In this document: positions 17,427 to 26,174 of the stretch, in pieces
How positions within the stretch are numbered: the stretch's first letter is position 1
How the letters are laid out: every line of letters begins with the position of its first letter
Assembly (NCBI GenBank): GCA_007133995.1
Contig: SLLP01000271.1
Span: forward strand, 1-33,650
Reading direction: 5' to 3'
Origin: Balneolales bacterium
GTDB lineage: Bacteria > Bacteroidota > Rhodothermia > Balneolales > Natronogracilivirgulaceae
Length of the DNA stretch: 33,650 nucleotides
The notes under the pieces: generated by a model
Databases searched by the model: none
What the model was told of the DNA's origin: nothing
What the model saw: the letters and a program-made list of their open reading frames with translations, nothing else
Program-made: the position numbers and the translations under genes

Positions 17427-17473
17427 TTGCAAGCGAAATTATCCGGTGATTTTTTGCATGCGAAGTTCCGGTG
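17427..17473. repeat. Imperfect direct repeat upstream of lexA
   Basis: Two copies, 17427-17448 and 17454-17473, share the pattern TTGCAwGCGAArTT then CCGGTG. They agree at 18 of 20 positions, the first copy having two extra bases before CCGG. They lie 58-105 bp upstream of lexA, 27 bp apart. A regulatory role is inferred from position and similarity only. Confidence 0.6.
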
Positions 17474-17531
17474 GAATTGGGAAACTGTTAAATACCTGGA
17501 ATCAGAGCAGACAAGGTGTATATCAACCGAT

Positions 17532-18422
17532 TTAGTCAGGTTTTGCACCTTTTAGCCGGCGTGGGTTAATAGTAAAGACGGCGTTTTCGACATGGCGTAC
17601 AACGTTGGAAGCGGTACTTCCCAGGCGAAGGTATTCCAGCCCGGTCCGGCCAATAGTAGCCATAACAATAAGGTTATAGTCCCCGTCATTGGCAACTTTG
17701 GTAATTTTTTCATGAATGGATTTACGGGTTGATACCACTTCTGCCTTCACTTTGTCAGACATATCATCGAATCGTTCCTCGACGAGCTCACGCAGCTGTT
17801 TCTTTTTTGAATCGATGGCTACCTGAATCTGAGGAATGCTGCCAAACTGTTCGAAACTGATCACGTGGATGATATCAAGCCGGGCACCGGATGCTGCAGC
17901 TATGCTTTTGGCAAACGGAACGGCTTTCAGCGAGTAGTCAGAGAAGTCGGTGGTGAGCAGGATTTTCTTCAGAGGTTTGATCTTTGAAGATTCTTCGATC
18001 ACCAGGACCGGTACCGGAGCAAAGCGAATCACTTTCTCTGCAACAGAACCCATAATGAGCCGGGTAAATCCTGTACGGCCGTGGGTGGTCATGGCCACCA
18101 GATCAAAATTTTGCGCCGCATCAATGATAGCTTCAGCGGGGTTTCCGATCCGAACCATGCCCTCATTCAGATATTTTGAGTCTGCATGTTCGGCAGCTAT
18201 CTTGTTAAGCTTATCGACAAGTCTTTTTTCCAGATCCTGCTGATCGGATGTCATATCCTCTTTGGCTGGGGAATCCTGATGCTCCAGCTCGCTCACGGAG
18301 ATGAAGGAATGGAAAGGGGTGATTGCACCATCAAACAGTTCAGCAAAAACCTCAGCTGCCTCCAATGCCTTGAAACTGAGGCTTGAAAAGTCAAGTGGAA
18401 CAAGAATATTAAGGTTTTTCAT
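17532..18422 (-). CDS. Universal stress protein, two UspA domains
   Basis: A 296-aa protein of two tandem UspA domains. Domain 1 (1-145) starts NILVPLDFSSLSFKAL and has the nucleotide-binding loop HGRTG at 114-118 with GS at 125-126. Domain 2 (about 152-288) starts KKILLTTDFSDYSLKAV and has IGRTG at 257-261 with GS at 268-269. Both keep the GxxG...GS/T pattern of ATP-binding Usp proteins. These cytoplasmic proteins respond to stress or energy limitation. It is a paralogue of the next gene upstream, with the same architecture, and follows it after 98 bp. Confidence 0.92.
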   Translation of the reverse strand: MKNLNILVPLDFSSLSFKALEAAEVFAELFDGAITPFHSFISVSELEHQDSPAKEDMTSDQQDLEKRLVDKLNKIAAEHADSKYLNEGMVRIGNPAEAIIDAAQNFDLVAMTTHGRTGFTRLIMGSVAEKVIRFAPVPVLVIEESSKIKPLKKILLTTDFSDYSLKAVPFAKSIAAASGARLDIIHVISFEQFGSIPQIQVAIDSKKKQLRELVEERFDDMSDKVKAEVVSTRKSIHEKITKVANDGDYNLIVMATIGRTGLEYLRLGSTASNVVRHVENAVFTINPRRLKGAKPD

Positions 18423-18478
18423 ATGTCTGGTTTTATTATTGAGTTTATAAAAGATTGCTTAAAGATCAGTTTGAGGTT

Positions 18479-18493
18479 GAAACAGACTGTTTC
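18479..18493. promoter_or_regulatory. 15-bp palindrome between the two universal stress genes
   Basis: GAAACAG-A-CTGTTTC is a perfect odd palindrome 57-71 bp upstream of the second stress gene. With a single-base centre it cannot form a normal hairpin loop at full length, so a dimeric regulator site is more likely than a terminator. Confidence 0.4.
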
Positions 18494-18520
18494 TTTCAGT
18501 AAACCCGGTATGTTATTAAA

Positions 18521-19396
18521 TCAATCCTCCAGTAGTGGTTTTACACTCAAAACAGCAGTTTTTACGTGTCTAAGGACACTCGAGGAGGTACTTCCGAGCA
18601 TCATGAAATCCAGCCCGGTGCGTCCAATAGTTGACATGACCACAAGATTGTACGGCCTTGATTTCGTGAGTCTGGCAATTTCTTCGTGGATTGCTTTTTC
18701 GGAAAAAATAACTTCGGTAGTAACCTGCTCCTTGAGGTCACCAAGATATTTGTCCGCCAGTTCTCTGAGCTTGATTTTACGATCTTCACTGTCGTGCTGG
18801 GCCTGCGCCAGCGTATCAAATTGCTCAAAACTCACAATATGCACCAGGTCTATGGTGGCACCGGTTGCTTCCGCAAATTCTGCGGCGGGTTCAAAGGCAT
18901 AAATGGAATTATCGGAAAAATCCGTTGTGAGCAGGATGCGGCGAAGAGGCATCAGTCGGCTGTCCTCTTCAATAATAAGAACGGGCGTACGGGACGATCG
19001 AAGCACTTTTTCGCAAATGGAACCAAGGATCAACCTTGAAAAACCGGTACGGCCGTGACTGTTCATTACGATCAGGTCGAAATCCTTTCCGGCATCGGCT
19101 ATGGCTCTTGCTGCATTGCCGATTTTAACGAGTGGCTCTGCCCGGAACTCTTTTTCCACAAATTTTTCTGATATTTTTTCCAGTCGTTCATACAGGGATT
19201 TTTCCAGAGTTCGCAAATCAGCTTCCGGACTTGTCTCACCCATATAATAGAAGCCGTCAAGTTCATTCACCTGCATGTACGCGTGAAACGGAGTAATGGA
19301 GCCATTGAACAGCCTGGCAATGCCAACAGCGTTGGGAAACGCAAGCATGCTGAGTTCGGAAAAATCGGTTGGTACGAGGATCCGGGGTTGTTTCAT
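18521..19396 (-). CDS. Universal stress protein, two UspA domains
   Basis: A 291-aa protein with the same two-domain layout as its downstream neighbour: RILVPTDFSELSMLAF at the start of domain 1, SHGRTGFSRLILGS as its nucleotide loop, RRILLTTDFSDNSIYAF opening domain 2 and IGRTGLDFMMLGSTSS as the second loop. The two proteins share many identical stretches (for example IHVISFEQF/VHIVSFEQF), so they arose by tandem duplication. Both domains look able to bind ATP. A 91-bp gap separates it from the patatin gene upstream. Confidence 0.92.
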   Translation of the reverse strand: MKQPRILVPTDFSELSMLAFPNAVGIARLFNGSITPFHAYMQVNELDGFYYMGETSPEADLRTLEKSLYERLEKISEKFVEKEFRAEPLVKIGNAARAIADAGKDFDLIVMNSHGRTGFSRLILGSICEKVLRSSRTPVLIIEEDSRLMPLRRILLTTDFSDNSIYAFEPAAEFAEATGATIDLVHIVSFEQFDTLAQAQHDSEDRKIKLRELADKYLGDLKEQVTTEVIFSEKAIHEEIARLTKSRPYNLVVMSTIGRTGLDFMMLGSTSSSVLRHVKTAVLSVKPLLED

Positions 19397-19487
19397 ACTT
19401 TGCTCCTGGTAAGGTCATTGATTATAAACAAAGTAGCTAATCCTCAGCTATCTGACAAGGTATTTAGTCCGGGTAGTGGTCGATGTG

Positions 19488-21740
19488 TCAGAAATTCGTG
19501 CCGAAGCGAAATTCAAAAAGCAGGGCATTATCACTGCTGCCCATCAGTATTGTTTCGATCGGTCCAAACACGGTATTCCAGGTGACAGCCGTCGCCCATC
19601 CCCATTTCAATGGGGTGTCTAACAGGTCGTGATTTATGCGGGAATAGACATTGCCGACATTCACGGAAGGCGTCAGAAAAAGGTTGCCGTAAAAACGGTA
19701 CTGTGCAGCAAGGCTCGTTGAGATGATGTTGTTGCCGGCGAGGGCGTCTTTTCGATAACCGGAGAAGCTCTGGTAACCACCGGCATAGTAACGGTAATGC
19801 AACGGCAAATCGCCACCAAAGCTGTAACCGCCCCGCAGGGTCTGGATGATGGTAAACCTCCCAGATGCAGGATAATGGCCATTCCATGTGCCGTAAATTC
19901 TGCCGAAAGTCTCCTCATTGGGGATAAAACCGGGAGCCAGTTCCGCCCGGATCAATAATTGATGTCCGCTGGTGGGAAGATCTGATCGGTCCAGGTTGTC
20001 GAATTCCAGATCTCCGACCAGTAAATTCAGGCTGGTCCAGTTGACAGGGACATCGATGAAACCGATGCTTTCTGTTAGGTTGAAGCGTTCGAAGCGATAG
20101 CCGACTCCGGCTCTGACCACCGAGGCGTAGAGCGGTCCGATCAGCCCTTCGCCGTAGAGAATGTCGGTCCTGACCCCCGCTTCCCGTCTGTTGTTCCGGT
20201 AGATATCAAGTTCCCGTTCGCGGAGCCCTGCTACACCCTGGAATGAGAGCCGGGGTTCGATACCTACGTAATTGAAGTACTTGATTTCTGCCATAAGTTC
20301 GTAACCGACGCGGACATTCAGCCGGGCCGTGGAGGCCGGGAATACCAGGTTACGGAAAGTAGCATTGAACAGCAGCGAAGTCCCGAGCATGTTGTTGTGA
20401 TAGATACCGGTCTGGATGATGTTGGCCGTTTGCTCTTCGACATAGATGATCAGGTCCGCCTCGTCCAGATCGTCGTTCCACAAAAGGCGGTAAGTAACAC
20501 GCTTGAAGCGATGCATTCCGTACAGCCGCATCAAACCATCGGTAAGCATGTCGTAGTCTATGGTCGTATTGTCAAAGATCTGGAGCTTTGACAGGATGTG
20601 GTCTTCGGGAACGGTTTCCAGACCATCAAAGGTGATGGAGCGAATGCGGATGGATTCAATCGACTCAAACGCGGGGACCACCCTCTGACTTCCGTTTGAG
20701 CGAAGGGAATGGAGTGAATCGGCCAGGGCCTGTATCTCATCGATCCGGGCCCTGGCGGCCTGCTCACCGGCCTGGATGATCTCTTCCACTTCCCCGAAGC
20801 TGAGGGCTGTGTACTGGCTTAGGTCGGGCTGAACATTGAAATCAGCCATATCACGCTGAATGCGCATGGAAGAGCGCATTCCTATGGATATCGTCTGGGT
20901 GAGGACATCCGGAAGGTTGAGAAGCTCATCGGCCGGCTTAAGATCAGGGCTTGAGTTAATGGCGATCACGAAATCGGCACCAATGTCAAAAGCTTCCTGG
21001 ACCGGCATGTTGTTAACAACACCTCCGTCCACAAGATATTTTCCGTCGACCCATACCGGATCAAAAATGGATGGTATGGACATGCTTGCGCGTAAGGCGT
21101 CTGGAAGGAATCCCTGATCTAGAATGATCTGCTCACCTGTTTCGAGGTTGGTGGCAATACACAGGAAAGGCCGTGGCAGCTGAAGAAAGTCAACCAGATC
21201 ATGATAGGGCCAGGTAAGACGTGCAAGCATGTTGAAGATATGATTGCCCGAAACGAGACCGGTTGGAAATTTGACCTGCGTTCCTTCTACAGGAAATGAG
21301 ATGTTGAAAAGCCCGTCATACTGTTTTTCCTCCATTGGAAGGTGCTCGCGCCGGATGCGTTCTTCAAATAGCTCGCGCCATTCGGTCTGAAGTACAACCT
21401 GCTCCATCTGCTCCGGAGTATAGCCCATCGCGTAAAGAGCGCCGACAATGGAACCCATGCTGGTGCCGGTGACAAGGTCAACGGGGATGCCGGCTTCCTC
21501 AAAAACTTTGAGTACGCCGATGTGGGAGAGTCCGGCCGCACCGCCGCCACTGAGCGTAAGTCCGACAACGAAATCGTGCTCGAACACGGGTTTCCGGTCG
21601 TGATCTGCGCCAGAATTGGCAGTTGGGTCTGCTGCTGATGCTGTATTTGAAAATGCACAACTCAATCCCATGGCCGGCAGCAGGCAAAGCGTGAACAGTA
21701 GAAGCAGCAGGCTTAAAGGCAGCAGCCTTGTCATGGTCAA
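19488..21740 (-). CDS. Patatin-like phospholipase fused to POTRA and outer-membrane barrel
   Basis: A 750-aa exported protein with a long Leu-rich signal peptide. Residues about 57-260 are a patatin domain with all marks intact: oxyanion loop SGGGAAG (64-70), nucleophile elbow GTSMG (Ser94) and catalytic Asp in VDGG (Asp238). Residues about 362-435 look like a POTRA domain (IRIRSITFDGLETVPEDHI to YVEEQ). The rest is a beta-barrel of the Omp85/surface-antigen type (the D15-like GYRKDALAGNNIISTSLAAQYRF pattern) ending in Phe. This is the architecture of PlpD-like type Vd proteins, in which the lipase is carried or exported by its own barrel. Its lipid substrate is unknown. Confidence 0.9.
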   Translation of the reverse strand: MTMTRLLPLSLLLLLFTLCLLPAMGLSCAFSNTASAADPTANSGADHDRKPVFEHDFVVGLTLSGGGAAGLSHIGVLKVFEEAGIPVDLVTGTSMGSIVGALYAMGYTPEQMEQVVLQTEWRELFEERIRREHLPMEEKQYDGLFNISFPVEGTQVKFPTGLVSGNHIFNMLARLTWPYHDLVDFLQLPRPFLCIATNLETGEQIILDQGFLPDALRASMSIPSIFDPVWVDGKYLVDGGVVNNMPVQEAFDIGADFVIAINSSPDLKPADELLNLPDVLTQTISIGMRSSMRIQRDMADFNVQPDLSQYTALSFGEVEEIIQAGEQAARARIDEIQALADSLHSLRSNGSQRVVPAFESIESIRIRSITFDGLETVPEDHILSKLQIFDNTTIDYDMLTDGLMRLYGMHRFKRVTYRLLWNDDLDEADLIIYVEEQTANIIQTGIYHNNMLGTSLLFNATFRNLVFPASTARLNVRVGYELMAEIKYFNYVGIEPRLSFQGVAGLRERELDIYRNNRREAGVRTDILYGEGLIGPLYASVVRAGVGYRFERFNLTESIGFIDVPVNWTSLNLLVGDLEFDNLDRSDLPTSGHQLLIRAELAPGFIPNEETFGRIYGTWNGHYPASGRFTIIQTLRGGYSFGGDLPLHYRYYAGGYQSFSGYRKDALAGNNIISTSLAAQYRFYGNLFLTPSVNVGNVYSRINHDLLDTPLKWGWATAVTWNTVFGPIETILMGSSDNALLFEFRFGTNF

Positions 21741-21770
21741 CCTTGATACTTGAAATGGTATTGGAGTGCC

Positions 21771-21819
21771 CGGGTATCCCGATATGCGCTCCAGAACCGG
21801 GATCCCGGATTTGTTTTTT
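21771..21819 (+). repeat. Inverted repeat with T run between korB and the patatin gene
   Basis: CGGGTATCCCG (21771-21781) can pair with the perfect palindrome CCGGGATCCCGG (21797-21808), and six T follow on the plus strand (21814-21819). It looks like an intrinsic terminator on the plus strand, but no plus-strand gene ends here; on the minus strand it lacks a T run. Confidence 0.4.
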
Positions 21820-21849
21820 ATGTTACTGACTGAACCGGTTGTTGCCGTT

Positions 21850-22902
21850 TTACTTCACAGTCCAGGTTTCTTCTCCGGTCAGGAGATCCTCAAGGTTCCC
21901 TTCTCCATAACGCTCGAAAGAAGCAGAGATCTGATCCTGAACAAGCTGTTCGTAGCTCGGACGCTCTTCAGCGTAGAAGACTCCGAACGGCCTGGGCAGT
22001 TTCCCAGCCTGTGTATTGTCATCAAACAGTGAAGTCAGGAGCCAGGCTTTGTTCCGGTCTTTTTCATCATGGATCCAGAGATCGTCTTTCGACCATTTGC
22101 CACTGTTCAGATCCACAATTTCCGGACGACATCCATCCATGCGAATGCCAAAGGCTTCATCTTTGCCGAACAGCAGTGGTTCACTGTCTTCCAGATAGAG
22201 GCTGGTTGAATCTCGCATTGACTTGTCGGTATAGGGACCGAATGCATTGTCATTGAATACAATGCAGTTCTGGTATATTTCCAGGAAAGAGGTGCCCTTG
22301 TGCTGCCATGTGCGTTCCAGAAGCTTTTGCAGATGCTTTGGGTCACGGTCCATGGTGCGCGCAATAAAAGATCCGTTGGCGCCAATGGCAAGCGAAAGCG
22401 GATTGAACGGGTTATCCACCGATCCCTCCGGCGAAGTCTTTGTCACCAGTCCCTGTGGGGAAGTCGGTGAATACTGGCCTTTGGTAAGACCGTATATTTC
22501 ATTGTTGAAAAGCAGCACATTGATGTCCAGGTTGCGCCGCAGCAGGTGAATGATGTGGTTCCCGCCGATGGAAAGGGCGTCCCCGTCGCCGGTAACCACC
22601 CAGACACTCAGGTCGGGCCGCGACACTTTCAAACCGGTGGCAATGGTCGGTGCGCGTCCGTGGATACCGTGCATGCCGAATGTATTCATGTAGTAGGGGA
22701 ACCGGGAAGAACATCCGATTCCTGCAACAAATACAATGTTTTCAGGATCCACACCCATTTTTGGCATCAGGGTTTGAACCTGTTTGAGTATGGTGTAGTC
22801 ACCGCAGCCCGGACACCAGCGAACTTCCTGGTCCGATGCAAAATCTTTGGCTTGCAGGTTGCCGTTGGTCTTGGATCCGTTTACTGTTTTCTGGGTACTC
22901 AT
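21850..22902 (-). CDS. korB: 2-oxoacid:ferredoxin oxidoreductase, beta subunit
   Basis: A 350-aa thiamine-diphosphate subunit. The cluster-ligand cysteines are in WCPGCG (Cys30, Cys33), GIGCSS (Cys64) and YQNC (Cys213). ThDP and Mg2+ are held by GDGDALSIGGNH (105-116) and NNEIYGLTKGQYSPTS (133-148). Together with the alpha subunit it oxidatively decarboxylates a 2-oxoacid (2-oxoglutarate most likely, given the close fit to KorB-type proteins) with CoA and ferredoxin. The specificity is inferred. It follows korA after 69 bp. Confidence 0.93.
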   Translation of the reverse strand: MSTQKTVNGSKTNGNLQAKDFASDQEVRWCPGCGDYTILKQVQTLMPKMGVDPENIVFVAGIGCSSRFPYYMNTFGMHGIHGRAPTIATGLKVSRPDLSVWVVTGDGDALSIGGNHIIHLLRRNLDINVLLFNNEIYGLTKGQYSPTSPQGLVTKTSPEGSVDNPFNPLSLAIGANGSFIARTMDRDPKHLQKLLERTWQHKGTSFLEIYQNCIVFNDNAFGPYTDKSMRDSTSLYLEDSEPLLFGKDEAFGIRMDGCRPEIVDLNSGKWSKDDLWIHDEKDRNKAWLLTSLFDDNTQAGKLPRPFGVFYAEERPSYEQLVQDQISASFERYGEGNLEDLLTGEETWTVK

Positions 22903-22971
22903 AATAAATCAAATAAAGTCGTGAAGGCTGTAAATTTTTGGGATGATGCGGCTGAAAGATCATTTTCATGA

Positions 22972-24828
22972 TCAGTCGGCACACATTTCGGTAATTTTGT
23001 CTTTCAGCTCGGTGACAGTGAATGGGGTACCTCTGACCCGGTTGAAACTCTCAATGGGAAGCAGATATTTGTCTCTCAGGATACGCGACAGCTGCCCCCG
23101 GTTGATTTCCGGAACAAGAACCTTGTCAAAACTTCCCAGGATATTTCCGAGATTCTTCGGGAAGGGATTGAGATAGCGCAGATGGATTAATGAGACATCC
23201 AGACCTTCCTCCCGGGTATCGGTGACAGCAGATTTGAGGGAACCATATGTTGATCCCCATCCGACCACCAGCAGTTTTCCCTTGTCGTTGCCTTCGTCGA
23301 TTTTCTGAGCGGGGATAAAGTTGGCAATGAGATCACGCTTTTGCTCCCGCATTTCGGTCATCAGATGATGATTGTCCGGATCATAGGAGATGTTGCCGGT
23401 CTCGTGATCTTTTTCGAGTCCGCCAATACGGTGTTCCAGTCCTTTTGATCCCGGTACAGCCCAGGGCCGCACCAGATTATCATCCCGTTTGTATGGAAGG
23501 AAGGGGGGAGCGTCCTGCCCGTTATCTTTCGGCTTCACATAACGCGGATCGATGGGCTTGAGTCCGCCGATTTCAGGAAGCTTCCAGGGTTCGGCACCAT
23601 TGGCGATGTATCCGTCGGTGAGCAGCATCACGGGAATCATGTGCTCTACAGCGATCCGGCATGCTTCGTAAGTGACCTCGAAGCAGTCAGCCGGGGATGA
23701 GGCTGAAAGGACAGCAACCGGCGATTCACCGGCACGGCCGTAATAGGCTTGCAGAAGGTCGGATTGTTCGGTTTTCGTGGGAAGACCGGTAGAAGGTCCT
23801 GCACGCTGCACGTTGACAATGACAAGGGGAAGCTCCAGCATGGTGGCCAGGCCGATGGCTTCACTTTTAAGCGCAACCCCGGGACCAGAACTGGTGGTCA
23901 TTCCCAGGCTGCCGCCAAATGAAGCACCGATCGCCGAGCCGATGGCGGCTATTTCGTCTTCTGCCTGAAACGTGGTAACGCCGAAATGTTTCAGACCTGA
24001 CAGGCCCTGGAGGATTTCCGAAGCCGGGGTAATGGGGTATGAGCCCAGAAAAACCGGGATTTTGGACTTTTTTGCAACAGCGGCAATGCCCAGGACAATG
24101 GCGTCATTTCCCGTAATATTTCTGTAGGTTCCCTTTTCGATCGGAGCGGCATCCACACTGTATCGCTCACTGAAAATTTCGGTAGCAATGGCATAGGTAA
24201 AGCCGTCATTGAGCGCTTTGATATTGGCTTCAGCGATCTCCGGTTTTTTCGCAAATTTTCTTTTCAGGAACTGTATGGTCGAATCGAGCGGCCGGCTGAA
24301 AAGCCAGTAAAGTACGCCCAGTACGAACATGTTCTTGCTGCGATCGATGGCCTTGACGGGTAGCCCAGTATCCTTCAGGCTTTGGCGGGTCATTTTGGTT
24401 ACATCGATTTCGATGACGATGTAGCCGGAGGCTTTGGCATCCTCGATGGGAGTCTCATCGGGCGCATATTTTGCCAGCGACAAGTCCTTTTTCCCAAATC
24501 CGTCGATGTTGGCAATGATGATTCCACCGGATTTCAGGAATTTCAGGTTTGCTTTCAGAGCAGCGGCATTCATGACTACCAGTACGTCGCACATGTCACC
24601 CGGTGTGTGAATAGCCTTGCTTCCGAAGTGGATCTGAAAACCGGATACTCCTGCGACCGTGCCGGCCGGGGCGCGGATTTCGGCGGGATAATCGGGAAAT
24701 GTGCTCAGGTCATTTCCTGAAAGAGCGGTGGTGCTTGTGAACTGCGAGCCGGTTAGCTGTATGCCGTCACCAGAGTCGCCTGCAAATCGGATAGTGACTT
24801 CTTTTTTCTGCTTCTGGGTAATACTCAT
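22972..24828 (-). CDS. korA: 2-oxoacid:ferredoxin oxidoreductase, fused gamma-alpha subunit
   Basis: A 618-aa protein with the gamma domain first (residues 10-195, FAGDSGDGIQLTGSQF, then PAGTVAGVSGFQIHFGS) and the alpha/pyrimidine domain after it (240-600, GSYPITPASEIL with YPITP at 264-268, EDEIAAIGSAIGASFGG, TSSGPGVALKSEA). The fused gamma-alpha layout with a separate beta subunit is the common two-gene form in aerobic bacteria with a ferredoxin-dependent 2-oxoglutarate step. No ferredoxin (delta) domain is present, so an external carrier is needed. The upstream region contains overlapping palindromes of the half-site ATTGT. Confidence 0.94.
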   Translation of the reverse strand: MSITQKQKKEVTIRFAGDSGDGIQLTGSQFTSTTALSGNDLSTFPDYPAEIRAPAGTVAGVSGFQIHFGSKAIHTPGDMCDVLVVMNAAALKANLKFLKSGGIIIANIDGFGKKDLSLAKYAPDETPIEDAKASGYIVIEIDVTKMTRQSLKDTGLPVKAIDRSKNMFVLGVLYWLFSRPLDSTIQFLKRKFAKKPEIAEANIKALNDGFTYAIATEIFSERYSVDAAPIEKGTYRNITGNDAIVLGIAAVAKKSKIPVFLGSYPITPASEILQGLSGLKHFGVTTFQAEDEIAAIGSAIGASFGGSLGMTTSSGPGVALKSEAIGLATMLELPLVIVNVQRAGPSTGLPTKTEQSDLLQAYYGRAGESPVAVLSASSPADCFEVTYEACRIAVEHMIPVMLLTDGYIANGAEPWKLPEIGGLKPIDPRYVKPKDNGQDAPPFLPYKRDDNLVRPWAVPGSKGLEHRIGGLEKDHETGNISYDPDNHHLMTEMREQKRDLIANFIPAQKIDEGNDKGKLLVVGWGSTYGSLKSAVTDTREEGLDVSLIHLRYLNPFPKNLGNILGSFDKVLVPEINRGQLSRILRDKYLLPIESFNRVRGTPFTVTELKDKITEMCAD

Positions 24829-24883
24829 GGTCTTGAATCGAAAAGATAGGATTAAAATTTATTAGTAGAGGTGAAGTTTCGTT

Positions 24884-24927
24884 ATTGTGACAATTGTCCC
24901 CGTAATCATTGCGAATTCAGGGACAAT
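24884..24927. promoter_or_regulatory. Cluster of ATTGT/ACAAT palindromes upstream of korA
   Basis: ATTGTGACAAT (24884-24894) and GACAATTGTC (24889-24898) are overlapping perfect palindromes, and ATTGTCCC (24893-24900) has its exact complement GGGACAAT at 24920-24927. All lie 56-100 bp upstream of the korA start, where a regulator would bind. No regulator is named. Confidence 0.45.
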
Positions 24928-25037
24928 AAAGTGTTTTTAAGCCTCAATCGCTATTACGCAAACAATCATCAAAAAACAAGTTGAATCGGTTAAGCCAGGT
25001 AGTCTTTGTGTCGGTTTTACAAGGTTTTTTTTCGGTT

Positions 25038-26174
25038 TTAAAGTGGTTCTCCAGTCTGCTGTTCATGGCGCATAGACATGGAAATGCGGTCTTCCCGGCT
25101 GCATACCTTGAGCTGTCCGCATCCCGCCTCAATATCTTCTCCATAGCACCAACGGATATCAACAGGAAAGCTTGCCTGTTCAAGTTCGTTTATGAAACGA
25201 TCGGTTTTTTCCTGTTCGGACCGGTTCTGTTGTGCCTCAGTGACTTGGTTGAACATGATCAGTGTGATATTGGCACTCAGATCACCGAGGTAGCGGGCGA
25301 GATTTCGGGCATCATCCGGGCTGTCATTTACACCATCCATCATCAGATACTGGATAGTGGGTGAAAGTCCTGTCTGCCGCTTGTGATACACCAGAGCATC
25401 TCGTATCTCAGGCAAACCCAGCCGTGAACTGACCGGCATAATCTGGTAACGCGTGTCCTGGTCTGCTGAGTGTATGGATACTGCAAGTCGAACTTCGGGG
25501 TGATCCACGGCAAGCATTCGGATCTGGCGAAAGAGTCCGACCGTCGATATGGTGATGTGTGACGGCGGCGGGCCGGGTGCCGCATCACCCCGCATGACAG
25601 TCAGCGCATCGGAAACGGACCGATAATTGTGCATCGGCTCACCCATCCCCATGAAGTAAAGATGGGTGAGATCTGTTTTTAATTCACGACGTATGACGGA
25701 TTCGGCGATACGGATCTGATCGAGCAATTCGCTGGCAGAAAGATTGCGATGGAAGCCCATCCTGCCTGTTGCGCAGAACGAGCAGCCGAAAAAACAGCCG
25801 ATTTGGGATGAGATGCTGGCCGAGCACTTGCGCAGTTCACCGTCCTGCCATTCGGGGATGATGACCGTTTCGGCCAGATGGCCGTCATGCAATTCGATGG
25901 TCAGGCGGTAAGAACCGTCCAGACTGCGGCGCAGTTCATGTTCTCTTGATCGTCGTATGATGACCAAACGCTGGAGGATGTCGATCTCGGAATCATCCAA
26001 TCCGGGTATGCCGCCCACATCAGAAATTTCATGATGAAAAACTGCTTCATAAACACACAACTTCGATTTGGATGAAAGCTTGAGAAGGCCGAAAAATTCA
26101 TCCCATTCGGCAAGTGAAAGCTGGGTCAGATCAACAGGTGGGTTCTGGAGCAGATGATGCTGTGGGTAAGACAT
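25038..26174 (-). CDS. rlmN: RlmN-family 23S rRNA (adenine-C2) methyltransferase
   Basis: A 378-aa radical SAM protein. The cluster motif is CxxxCxxC at 127-134 (CFFGCSFC), preceded by CSASISSQIG and followed by ATGRMGFHRNL. MGMGEPMHNY is the GGE-like SAM motif, and the methyl-carrying Cys is kept in AGCGQL (Cys352). ETVIIP and LAVSIHSADQDTR also fit. RlmN methylates A2503 of 23S rRNA, and in E. coli also A37 of some tRNAs. The N-terminal 110 residues are more divergent than usual and lack the typical YRAxQIxxWIY stretch, so it may be an RlmN-like paralogue. The C-terminus does not favour Cfr. Confidence 0.86.
   Translation of the reverse strand: MSYPQHHLLQNPPVDLTQLSLAEWDEFFGLLKLSSKSKLCVYEAVFHHEISDVGGIPGLDDSEIDILQRLVIIRRSREHELRRSLDGSYRLTIELHDGHLAETVIIPEWQDGELRKCSASISSQIGCFFGCSFCATGRMGFHRNLSASELLDQIRIAESVIRRELKTDLTHLYFMGMGEPMHNYRSVSDALTVMRGDAAPGPPPSHITISTVGLFRQIRMLAVDHPEVRLAVSIHSADQDTRYQIMPVSSRLGLPEIRDALVYHKRQTGLSPTIQYLMMDGVNDSPDDARNLARYLGDLSANITLIMFNQVTEAQQNRSEQEKTDRFINELEQASFPVDIRWCYGEDIEAGCGQLKVCSREDRISMSMRHEQQTGEPL

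Noticed and set aside
17370..17432. N-terminal extension of LexA
   Set aside because: The added residues are unlike any LexA N-terminus, and the DNA is repeat-containing promoter-like sequence; the Met at 17369 fits the family.
22546..22971. 141-aa plus-strand frame
   Set aside because: Antisense to korB, whose ThDP and cysteine motifs are clear on the minus strand.
25038..26174. Cfr resistance methyltransferase instead of RlmN
   Set aside because: The radical SAM and Cys352 motifs are common to both, but the overall sequence and chromosomal setting fit RlmN, and nothing specific for Cfr was seen.
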